NCBI GenBank assembly: GCA_013140935.1
Contig: JABFSD010000596.1
Span: 1 to 5,875, forward strand
Direction: 5' to 3'
Source: Acidobacteriota bacterium
GTDB taxonomy: Bacteria; Acidobacteriota; Blastocatellia; RBC074
Length of the DNA stretch: 5,875 nucleotides
The position numbers were made by a program, and so were the translations under genes. Below are positions 1 through 5,653 of this stretch, one piece after another (the first letter of the stretch is position 1; each line of letters opens with the position of its first letter). The notes beneath the pieces are model-generated. The model saw nothing but the letters and a program-made list of their open reading frames with translations. It was not told the origin of the DNA and did not search any database.

Positions 1-941
1 CCCATCGTGCGCACCGCGCGCAACCAGAGTTCGGCGATTTCGTGCCGCTTGCCCGCTTGATCGAGCCGCGCGATTTCAGGCATCAGGATGGTATCCATCG
101 CATCGAGTACGACGAGCAACAGCGGCATTTGAAAACATCCGTTGGCGTAAATGCCGTAATCGGCCGCATGGAAATAATGCCCGACGAAATAGTTATGCAG
201 ATCGTATTGCCAACCGGCGGCAAACGCTCCTACGCCAAAGGGCAGGGCATTCGCCAGTTGCAAGCGCAACAAGCCCAGATCAGGCGCTTGCCAGAATTTG
301 CCGTAACGCCGCCACAAATAGAGCGCGAACAGCAAACATTGCAGCGCGCCGAAGGCGACCGCCGCGATCACCATCGTACGGATGTCGCCGCTCAAAAACG
401 CTGCCGCCAGCAAAAAACCGGTCTTGATGATTTGTAAGGTGACCGACATCACTGCCGCGCGCCTTACGTCGTTATCGGCAATCATCAGACTTTCAAATGC
501 CGAAGCCACCAGCCACAAACAGATGCTCAAACCGATCCACGGCATTACGGGCGTGAGCAACGCGCCGTCTTGAAACGTGCCTTCGATCCATTGCGGCCAC
601 ACGCTGAACCACACCGCGACCGCGCCGCCGAGCAGCGCATAAAAGCCGATGGCATTCATCGCCACTTGCGCTTTCTTTTCGGGAAAGCGCGGAATGAACG
701 AATACAACCCACCGCTCACTTGCAAACCCAGCAGCGAGATGCCGGTGGTCAGCACCTGAAAAGCCTGTTTGTAAAGACCGAAATCGGTATTGCTCAAGCG
801 TCGCGCGAGCAGGAACGGCAACAGAATTGAGAGTACCAACGCGCTCAATCGCGCCACCGAAAGCCAAAGCGTGCGGGTGGCAAAACTGTCTACCGGTGGG
901 GCGTCAAGCGCCGGTTCTTGAGGTTCAAAAGACGGTGTCAT
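1..941 (-). CDS. Wzx/MATE-like polysaccharide flippase, N-terminal 313 residues (3' end beyond left edge)
   Basis: Reading the minus strand from the ATG at 941 gives an open frame with no stop to the window edge, about 313 codons. The protein starts MTPSFEPQEP. After a short acidic, proline-containing cytoplasmic tail it becomes strongly hydrophobic, with likely membrane helices near residues 25-46, 60-82, 95-115, 134-152, 163-183, 188-210 and 265-280. The stretch LLARRLSNTDFGLYKQAF at about 44-61 resembles the first loop of the polysaccharide transport (Wzx/RfbX, MATE-fold) family. These inner-membrane proteins flip undecaprenyl-diphosphate-linked repeat units to the periplasm. Full family members have about 420-500 residues, so roughly a third is missing. 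The start overlaps the deacetylase stop as ATGA, with no good ribosome binding site of its own, which suggests translational coupling. The broad family is fairly sure. The substrate is unknown, and a general EPS membrane protein of the same fold cannot be excluded. Confidence 0.82.
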   Translation of the reverse strand, partial: MTPSFEPQEPALDAPPVDSFATRTLWLSVARLSALVLSILLPFLLARRLSNTDFGLYKQAFQVLTTGISLLGLQVSGGLYSFIPRFPEKKAQVAMNAIGFYALLGGAVAVWFSVWPQWIEGTFQDGALLTPVMPWIGLSICLWLVASAFESLMIADNDVRRAAVMSVTLQIIKTGFLLAAAFLSGDIRTMVIAAVAFGALQCLLFALYLWRRYGKFWQAPDLGLLRLQLANALPFGVGAFAAGWQYDLHNYFVGHYFHAADYGIYANGCFQMPLLLVVLDAMDTILMPEIARLDQAGKRHEIAELWLRAVRTM

Positions 942-2005
942 GCTTGGTTAATAGTCTCTGTGAACAGTTGAGGTACCGTCGCCGCAGTCGTCGTCGGCGC
1001 TGCCAGCCGTCGGTACCAGCCGTTGCGCAAGACGGATTTAATTTCCTCGAACCCGCTGGTGCTTTGCACAAAATGTGAGAGGTCGGGTTCGGGCGCCACG
1101 CGCTGCAGCCCTAGCAAAGGCGTGCCTAACGTATTCATCCCGTGCTGATTCGTCACTGCGCAACGGTAACCAGCCTGCGCCGTCGCCTGTTGTACGCGCG
1201 CGTCCTGCCGACCGTTGGGATAACAGAACAGCGAAACCTGATGGCCCAGTTCTTCTTCGAGCCGTGCGCGCGAAGCCGTCATTTCATAGCGCAACTGTTC
1301 GTTCGTTGTGTTAGGCAAAATCGGATGCGTAACCGTATGTGATGCGACCTCAATTCCTTCGTTATCCATTTCCCGCGCCTGTTGCCAAGTGATCGCGCCG
1401 TATTCCGCCGGAGGTGCAGCGGGCAACAGCACGCCCAGCGTGGTGGCCATCTGTTTCAGGGCTTCCTCCTTTTGTTCGTTCGGCAAGGTTTTGAGCAGCG
1501 CGTTCACTCGGTTTGCCGCCTTGTGACGTGACCGCGCCGTGGTGAAAGCCGCCTTGACCGAACGTTCGTTAATGGTCACGTCGAGTTCGGCAGCGGCGGT
1601 GTGCGCTGTGAGGTAACGCATCTTGTCCGTCCACAACCAGCATTTGCGGTCTACGAAATCGGTGGCGACGAATAACGTCGCCGGAACGCGGTGTTTGAGC
1701 AACAGCGGATAAGCTACGTCATAAAAATCCTGATAGCCGTCGTCAATCGTGAGGGCCGCGACGCCTTGCGGCAGCGTCTTGCCCGTCGCTATGCAATCAG
1801 CGATCTGCCCCAGCGGCAAAATACGGTAATGCTCAGTCAGGTATTGGAGATGGTCGGCAAAGGCTTGCGCAGAGGTCTTGTGGTCCGCCTCGGCAGCGCT
1901 GAACCGGTGGTAAGTCAGAATCAGCACTTTCGAGCGGTTCGCCACGCGAAACGGAGCGAAAGCTCCGGTGACGCGCATCAGGTCTAGTACGGTTTGCTTT
2001 AACAT
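938..2005 (-). CDS. Polysaccharide deacetylase family protein (carbohydrate esterase 4, NodB-like)
   Basis: From the ATG at 2005 this encodes 355 residues beginning MLKQTVLDLM. The NodB-homology fold is recognisable: TYHRF at 31-35 opens the domain, and TIDDG at 86-90 is motif 1, with D88 the likely catalytic base and D89 a metal ligand. SHTVTH at 222-227 is motif 2, with metal ligands H223 and H227, and YPNG at 262-265 is motif 3. An insert of about 100 residues separates motifs 1 and 2, as in longer EPS-locus deacetylases. Such enzymes remove acetyl groups from N-acetylhexosamine polymers or intermediates using a divalent metal. I see no signal peptide, so the product may be cytoplasmic or membrane-associated; this is unresolved. 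The frame is open back to a TTG at 2125, but the extra 40 residues (rich in R, P and G) do not look like this family, so ATG 2005 is preferred despite a weak ribosome site. It overlaps the flippase start by 4 bp. The target sugar cannot be read from sequence. Confidence 0.9.
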   Translation of the reverse strand: MLKQTVLDLMRVTGAFAPFRVANRSKVLILTYHRFSAAEADHKTSAQAFADHLQYLTEHYRILPLGQIADCIATGKTLPQGVAALTIDDGYQDFYDVAYPLLLKHRVPATLFVATDFVDRKCWLWTDKMRYLTAHTAAAELDVTINERSVKAAFTTARSRHKAANRVNALLKTLPNEQKEEALKQMATTLGVLLPAAPPAEYGAITWQQAREMDNEGIEVASHTVTHPILPNTTNEQLRYEMTASRARLEEELGHQVSLFCYPNGRQDARVQQATAQAGYRCAVTNQHGMNTLGTPLLGLQRVAPEPDLSHFVQSTSGFEEIKSVLRNGWYRRLAAPTTTAATVPQLFTETINQA

Positions 2006-2316
2006 AAGGGGATGCTTGCTTCGCGCCCGCCATACCAACGGCGAAAACGGGCGGGGAAAACCTTGCATTGGATGTTGCCGGATAACATAGGGTAACCGCC
2101 AAGCAAAGCCTTCCTCGCCCGCCAATTGTTAGGCATAAAGGGTTGCCGACATACTCACGAAATTATCCGGTTCAGAAAGAACTCCAGAAAGAACTCCAGA
2201 AAGAACTCCAGAAAGAACTCCAGAAAGAACTCCAGAAAGAACTCCAGAAAGAACTTTGGATAACTTGAGTGAAGCAAGCCGAGCAACGTTACGCCGTTAA
2301 TTGCGTTTTTCCACCG
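2006..2316. other. 311-bp intergenic stretch between HTH gene and deacetylase
   Basis: This stretch lies downstream of the HTH stop and upstream of the preferred deacetylase start. It holds the 12-bp tandem repeat array (2173-2256), and an 8-bp inverted repeat, CCGGATAA at 2078-2085 and TTATCCGG at 2163-2170, separated by 77 bp. The deacetylase frame stays open back to 2125 with a TTG, so the first 120 bases could be coding if that start were used. I find no strong -35/-10 pair and no hairpin followed by a T-run on the minus strand. Whether the deacetylase has its own promoter here is open. Confidence 0.6.
2173..2256. repeat. Tandem repeat: 7 copies of a 12-bp unit CAGAAAGAACTC
   Basis: Seven head-to-tail units begin at 2173, 2185, 2197, 2209, 2221, 2233 and 2245. 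The first six are identical and the seventh ends in T instead of C. The plus strand is purine-rich (8 of 12). The unit contains no stop codon in any of the six frames, and its length is a multiple of three, so copy-number change would preserve frame. It lies 168 bp upstream of the deacetylase ATG and 60 bp past the HTH stop. There are no unique spacers between units, so it is a minisatellite and not a CRISPR array. The near-perfect identity suggests recent slippage expansion. Function is unknown. Confidence 0.97.
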
Positions 2317-2796
2317 CTATTTTTCCGCTTTTTTCGCAGTGAATTCCGCGCTGTAGGCTTGCAGTACCAGGTCGTGCAAGTCCATGCGGTCAAGCAGTGC
2401 CAGTATCTCTTCCGGTGGCACTGACAGCCCAACCGAAAGGCGTAACACACTTTCCAGGCTCAGGTTGGTAATTACCGAGTTCTGAATCTTGGAAAGCAGC
2501 CCCTGATCGAAACGATGCGCCCGGCAAAATTCGGATTGCTTGATGCCCATTTCACCTAGCCGTTGCCGCACGAGCTTGGCCAACGGTGTACTTTCGTTGT
2601 TATGGCGCAATGTTTTGCTGCCGCGCCAGGCCACGTTGCCGTTGACCGTAGCGGACATCACGTCTCCCGTCGCTGCCGGGCGAAACGGAGTCGTAGCATG
2701 CGTTGCGTGATGAGGCGTCGTTGGCGCTCCCTCCCAAACAGCGGGTTCGTGCAATCCATTCATCCCTGATTTGAGATACAGTTCGTTATTTTTCAT
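2317..2796 (-). CDS. Small Cro/C1 (XRE)-type helix-turn-helix protein
   Basis: Starting at the ATG at 2796 this encodes 159 residues, ending in TAG at 2317-2319. Residues 72-137 form a compact helical domain typical of Cro/C1 repressors. LAKLVRQRLGEMGIKQSEF leads into FCRAHRFDQGLLSKIQN (scaffold and recognition helices, about 90-106), followed by LSLESVLRLSVGLSVPPEEI, which matches the later helices of the fold. The first 46 residues are low in helical character and rich in T, H, A and P. An internal ATG at 2658 has a much better ribosome site (GGGAG, 5-nt spacing) and would give a 113-residue protein that keeps the whole DNA-binding domain, so the true start is uncertain. There is no sensor domain and no membrane segment. 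Its position inside the EPS locus, flanked by long spacers on both sides, suggests a local transcription regulator. Its target and ligand are unknown, and an antitoxin-like role is less likely because no toxin partner is adjacent. Confidence 0.72.
   Translation of the reverse strand: MKNNELYLKSGMNGLHEPAVWEGAPTTPHHATHATTPFRPAATGDVMSATVNGNVAWRGSKTLRHNNESTPLAKLVRQRLGEMGIKQSEFCRAHRFDQGLLSKIQNSVITNLSLESVLRLSVGLSVPPEEILALLDRMDLHDLVLQAYSAEFTAKKAEK
2659..2668 (-). promoter_or_regulatory. Ribosome binding site for alternative HTH start at 2658
   Basis: On the minus strand GGGAG (2668-2664) precedes ATG (2658-2656) with a 5-nt spacer. This is the best Shine-Dalgarno match near any of the candidate starts of the HTH gene. 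The ATG at 2796 has only an A-rich leader (AAGAAAACA), and the ATG at 2763 has CAGGG directly abutting it, too close to work well. The site therefore favours a shorter 113-residue product, or two products from one gene. Confidence 0.45.
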
Positions 2797-3138
2797 TGTT
2801 TTCTTGTCGTTCTTGGTTATTAGGTGTTGGTCTGGCTTCGCGCCTAAGAGGGGGGGGCGAAACACGTTTACATTTACGATCAGAACGCAGTTGAGAAGGC
2901 TGCATTCCGGCAATCTCGATGGCGCGGGAAAATCTGTGGTGGTATTTCTTCTTTTGTGCGCCACCGGTTGCAAGTTATCAGGTAAACCCGGACGTAGGGT
3001 GACTGGATTATCTGAGCTATTCGGTAACTCATCGATAACCTCAAGTCAGCCCCAGCCAAGCTAGTGGCACCAGCACCTTGCACCGTAATGCGGAATAACG
3101 AGGGGAAAATAAATAAGGATAAAGAGCTCCGTCGCGCT
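2797..3138. other. 342-bp intergenic stretch between export gene and HTH gene
   Basis: No convincing gene lies here. The HTH frame is open upstream to a TTG at 2973, but that extension has no ribosome site and an unremarkable composition. The stretch contains a run of eight G (2850-2857; C8 on the coding strand) 54 bp upstream of the HTH ATG, and a short direct repeat GTAAATGTAAAC on the minus strand near 2867-2878. A GATAAT hexamer on the minus strand (3012-3007) could be a -10 box, but no matching -35 lies 16-18 bp upstream. I see no clear terminator after the export gene stop at 3139. Its length is unusual in an otherwise compact locus, so a promoter, leader RNA or operator for the HTH gene is plausible but unproven. 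Confidence 0.55.
2850..2857. repeat. G8 homopolymer tract upstream of HTH gene
   Basis: Eight consecutive G on the plus strand, read as C8 on the coding strand, lie in the leader of the HTH gene. The tract is outside the preferred coding region. It would fall inside the frame only if translation began at the far-upstream TTG at 2973. Runs this long are prone to slipped-strand mispairing. Confidence 0.95.
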
Positions 3139-4170
3139 TTATCGGCGCGTGAGCGTCAGAAAAGTCAGAAATTGGGTAAATCCGACAGAAGCCGTAACGT
3201 ATTCGAGTTTTTTCAGCATGTTGCCATGCACGATGATGGTATCGCCCGGTTGCAACGGTAAATTTTCTTCCACGTCGGCTTTGCCTGCGAGAATGCGTTT
3301 CTCATTGATCGAAAGGCTTTGCATCCGCCCCGTTTGCGCCTGTCGGACGAGCGTCACCTTGCTGCTCTTGCCGGTGCGCGCGAACCCGCCCGCTTGCGTG
3401 ATGGCGTTCAGCACCGTCATCGGTTCGTTCATCACCAAGATGCCGGGTCGCAGGATTTCGCCTAGCACGCCGACTTTGGCGCTTTTGGCTTCGAGCAAAT
3501 GCACGCTGACTTCGGGGTTACGAATATATCTCGATAAATCTTGCGTCAGGCGTTTGGTTAGTTGGTCTACAGTTAAGCCGCCTACCGCCAAATCGCCCGT
3601 CAAGGGGTGAAATAAGCGGCCATCGGGCGAAACCCTGGCGCGTTCCATCGAATAATCGGGTTGCATGCGCACCCGCACTGCTACCTCATCGCCGGGGCCT
3701 AAGCGATAAGTGCGATGAAAGTTTTCATATAACAACTCATAGGCCTGACTATCATCGGTCGCCCCGGTCACTGGGGGCACCGCTATTTCTTTGGTCGCCG
3801 GTTGAGTTACTGCGGTAACTTCCTTCGGCTTTTGCGGAGGGGGCGGTAACGGTCGCCAATTCGGTCGCCCGCTGGCGCGTTTATTGGCATAAATTTTTGG
3901 AGCGGACGCAGACATTCCCCCCCAGGATGTCTGCGCCTGCTCCATTGAAACTGACGACTGATTCCCACGTGCAGTCGCCGGTTTCAAACTCGATAACTCA
4001 TTAGTAACAGCGGGAGACGCAAGCGATCCCCCCCGAGCCGCTTGCGCCCCGCTGTTGACGGAGGCAGACGGCGATTGTGCAAGCACATTCGCTACCCCCG
4101 AGCTTAGCCACAGCGCCGCGAGCGTCGTAACTACGCGCGCCATAGCTTGAATTAAAAAAAACGATTTCAT
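3139..4170 (-). CDS. Wza-like polysaccharide export protein (Poly_export and SLBB domains)
   Basis: From ATG 4170 this encodes 343 residues. MKSFFLIQAM starts a clear signal peptide, with a hydrophobic core to about residue 28 and a likely cleavage after VLA at about 31. There is no cysteine anywhere, so it is not a lipoprotein, unlike classical Wza. Residues 32-140 form a low-complexity S/A/G/P-rich linker including PLPPPPQKPKE near 107-117. The polysaccharide export domain starts at YRLGPGDEV (155-163) and continues through VSPDGRLFHPLTGDLAVGGLT. A soluble-ligand-binding beta-grasp (SLBB) domain follows: VGVLGEILRPG (233-243), then AGGFARTGKSSKVTLVR and LQPGDTIIVHG (306-316). The last 20 residues may form the amphipathic outer-membrane helix known from Wza. 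The frame is open to 4248, but that would overlap the sugar transferase and bury the signal peptide, so ATG 4170 is chosen. It sits 25 bp after the transferase stop, in the same operon. Three homopolymer tracts lie in its 5' third. Confidence 0.9.
   Translation of the reverse strand: MKSFFLIQAMARVVTTLAALWLSSGVANVLAQSPSASVNSGAQAARGGSLASPAVTNELSSLKPATARGNQSSVSMEQAQTSWGGMSASAPKIYANKRASGRPNWRPLPPPPQKPKEVTAVTQPATKEIAVPPVTGATDDSQAYELLYENFHRTYRLGPGDEVAVRVRMQPDYSMERARVSPDGRLFHPLTGDLAVGGLTVDQLTKRLTQDLSRYIRNPEVSVHLLEAKSAKVGVLGEILRPGILVMNEPMTVLNAITQAGGFARTGKSSKVTLVRQAQTGRMQSLSINEKRILAGKADVEENLPLQPGDTIIVHGNMLKKLEYVTASVGFTQFLTFLTLTRR
3917..3923. repeat. C7/G7 homopolymer tract within export gene
   Basis: Seven C on the plus strand, read as G7 in the coding strand, encode part of the SWGGMS segment in the low-complexity linker. 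A one-base slip would shift the frame before the export domain. Confidence 0.95.
4028..4034. repeat. Second C7/G7 homopolymer tract within export gene
   Basis: Seven C on the plus strand (G7 in the coding strand) fall in the ARGGSL segment of the linker, about 110 bp upstream of the other G7 tract in the same gene. A slip here would also remove the whole export domain. Confidence 0.95.
4154..4161. repeat. A8/T8 homopolymer tract in signal-peptide codons of export gene
   Basis: Eight A on the plus strand, read as T8 in the coding strand, form codons 4-6 (Phe-Phe-Leu) of the export protein, just after its ATG. The run may simply reflect the hydrophobic codons of a signal peptide, but its position makes frame slippage consequential. 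Confidence 0.95.
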
Positions 4171-4195
4171 GGTTGGGCGTAACTTGCGCCGGAAT

Positions 4196-5575
4196 TTATT
4201 GGCCGAAGCGGCCAAAAAACACCACGCGCAAGGTTTCGAATAACACAATCACGTCCAATAAAGGCGATTGGTTTTTGATGTAATACAAATCGTATTGGTG
4301 CTTCATCCTCGCGTCTTCGACGGAAGCTCCATACGGATAACGCACCTGCGCCCAGCCTGTAATTCCCGGCTTCACCAAATGCCGTTGGGAATAATAGGGA
4401 ATTACCTGTTCCAATTGTTCGACGAATTGCGGGCGTTCGGGACGCGGCCCGACAATGCCCATCTCACCGCGAAACACATTGAGGAATTGCGGCAACTCGT
4501 CAATGCGGGTTTTGCGAATCAAGCGACCGATGCGCGTAACGCGCGGATCGTTTTTACTCGCCCATACCGCGCCGTGTTTTTCGGCATCGGTGCGCATCGA
4601 ACGAAACTTGATGATGCGAAACGGACGATCATGTAAACCTACGCGATCCTGCGAATAAAAAATCGGCCCTTTCGATTCCAGCTTGATGGCAAGTGCCGTG
4701 AGTAACATCAAGGGCCAGGTTATTAATAATCCGATGCCGGCAATCATTACGTCAGCCACCCGGCGCAAGCGGCGATAGCTGCGCAACGAACGCGAATCGG
4801 AAAAAATCAACTGGCTCAACTGCAACTGTTCGGTGCTGACTTTGCCGGTCAGCCCTTCATAAAAGGGAGCCCAGTCTTCGACCGTAACTTCCTCGCGCCA
4901 TTTGACGTTCAGCAACGGATCGAGCGGTAACTTACCGCGCCGGTCAGAGAGTGCCACAATGACGCGGTCGGCGTTGTGTTGGCGCACCAGCGCTTCGAGA
5001 TCGTCCATCACGCCGACGACGCTGGGGTTAATCAGGCTTTGGCCGACTAACTCAGGATCGTGGCCGATGAAACCGATGATTTCGAATCCGGCTTCGCGCC
5101 GTTGCAACAACTCACGTGCGAGCTCTACGGCTTGACTGTCTGTGCCTAAAATCAATACCTTCTCGGCGAAACGCGAACTGCGTAACATCCAGCGTGCAAT
5201 CAGACGCCAGCCGCTCATCACCGTGAGCATCAATAAAAAATGGACGAACACTACGCCGCGTCCGAGTAACATAAACGGCAGGGCGTAAAACAACGCCGCC
5301 AGGACGATGGCTGCCAGCCCCAAAGCCTGCACAATGCGCAAGGCCAGGATGCTCAACCGGCGAATCATGCTGAAGTCGTACAAATCGAACAGGTAAAAAG
5401 CGCACTGTACGACCAGCAAAGCGACGATCAGCTTTAACCAGCCGTAATCGCCTATAAGTTCTTCGTTGGCGTCTGAGCCGAATCGGATAAAGAGCGCCGC
5501 CAGCCCGCAAACATAAATCAACCCGCTTTCAAAGAGCATCAGCAAAAAAGTACGTTTCCAATGCTTCGCGCGCAT
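4196..5575 (-). CDS. Polyprenyl-phosphate sugar phosphotransferase (EPS-initiating, WbaP/WcaJ-like)
   Basis: This complete gene of 459 residues transfers a sugar-1-phosphate from a nucleotide sugar to undecaprenyl phosphate at the inner membrane, the first committed step of EPS repeat-unit synthesis. The N-terminal half has four likely membrane helices (about 10-31, 46-66, 80-104, 107-123). A Rossmann-like soluble domain follows (EKVLILGTDSQAVELAREL at 138-156, IIGFIGHD, DRVIVALSD). The C-terminal catalytic domain begins with basic residues RSYRRLRR, then a hydrophobic re-entrant helix at about 274-297 with a WPLM kink. It continues with KGPIFYSQDRVG, FRSM, and the catalytic Asp-Glu in RIDELPQ (357-363), then GPRPE (376-380) and KPGITGWAQVRYPYG. 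This architecture matches the 'exopolysaccharide polyprenyl glycosylphosphotransferase' families, including those of PEP-CTERM-associated loci. ATG 5575 follows CAGGAG at a rather long 12-nt spacing. The gene lies 78 bp after the kinase stop and 25 bp before the export gene. The sugar is probably glucose or galactose by family habit, not shown by sequence. Confidence 0.95.
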   Translation of the reverse strand: MRAKHWKRTFLLMLFESGLIYVCGLAALFIRFGSDANEELIGDYGWLKLIVALLVVQCAFYLFDLYDFSMIRRLSILALRIVQALGLAAIVLAALFYALPFMLLGRGVVFVHFLLMLTVMSGWRLIARWMLRSSRFAEKVLILGTDSQAVELARELLQRREAGFEIIGFIGHDPELVGQSLINPSVVGVMDDLEALVRQHNADRVIVALSDRRGKLPLDPLLNVKWREEVTVEDWAPFYEGLTGKVSTEQLQLSQLIFSDSRSLRSYRRLRRVADVMIAGIGLLITWPLMLLTALAIKLESKGPIFYSQDRVGLHDRPFRIIKFRSMRTDAEKHGAVWASKNDPRVTRIGRLIRKTRIDELPQFLNVFRGEMGIVGPRPERPQFVEQLEQVIPYYSQRHLVKPGITGWAQVRYPYGASVEDARMKHQYDLYYIKNQSPLLDVIVLFETLRVVFFGRFGQ

Positions 5576-5587
5576 GTCTTTGGGGAA

Positions 5588-5593
5588 CTCCTG
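5588..5593 (-). promoter_or_regulatory. Ribosome binding site of sugar transferase
   Basis: CAGGAG on the minus strand (5593-5588) lies 12 nt before the ATG at 5575. It is a good core match with a longer than optimal spacer. No better in-frame start lies closer, and the N-terminal sequence from this ATG fits the family, so it supports the chosen start. Confidence 0.5.
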
Positions 5594-5653
5594 TCGAAAA
5601 AATCAGCAAACGTGGTGGCGATGCTGTGTCGCTACGTGATTAAATTACTTTGA

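Noticed and set aside
42..573. Open plus-strand frames over the flippase and further plus-strand frames over the deacetylase, export and transferase genes
   Set aside because: They lie antisense to well-recognised minus-strand genes, have basic low-complexity translations and match no family I know; they are by-products of codon usage.
2006..2125. N-terminal extension of the deacetylase from TTG 2125
   Set aside because: There is no ribosome site, the composition is R/P/G-rich and unlike the family, and ATG 2005 begins a typical N-terminus.
2173..2256. CRISPR array
   Set aside because: The 12-bp units are contiguous with no unique spacers, far shorter than CRISPR repeats, and no cas gene is present.
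2317..2796. HTH gene as the antitoxin of a toxin-antitoxin pair
   Set aside because: No small toxin-like gene is adjacent on either strand; both flanks are non-coding and then EPS genes.
2797..3138. Sigma-54 or strong sigma-70 promoter, or a known riboswitch, before the HTH gene
   Set aside because: Reading the minus strand I found no TGGCAC/TTGC pair with correct spacing, no good -35/-10 pair, and no riboswitch core I recognise; only a lone GATAAT at 3012-3007.
4171..4248. N-terminal extension of the export protein into the transferase gene
   Set aside because: It would overlap the transferase by about 50 bp and place the signal peptide internally; ATG 4170 gives a standard secretory N-terminus.
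5615..5635. Hairpin between kinase and transferase genes as a terminator or attenuator
   Set aside because: The stem is only 7 bp with an A-C mismatch on the transcribed strand, and the T6 run follows some 15 nt later instead of directly after the stem.
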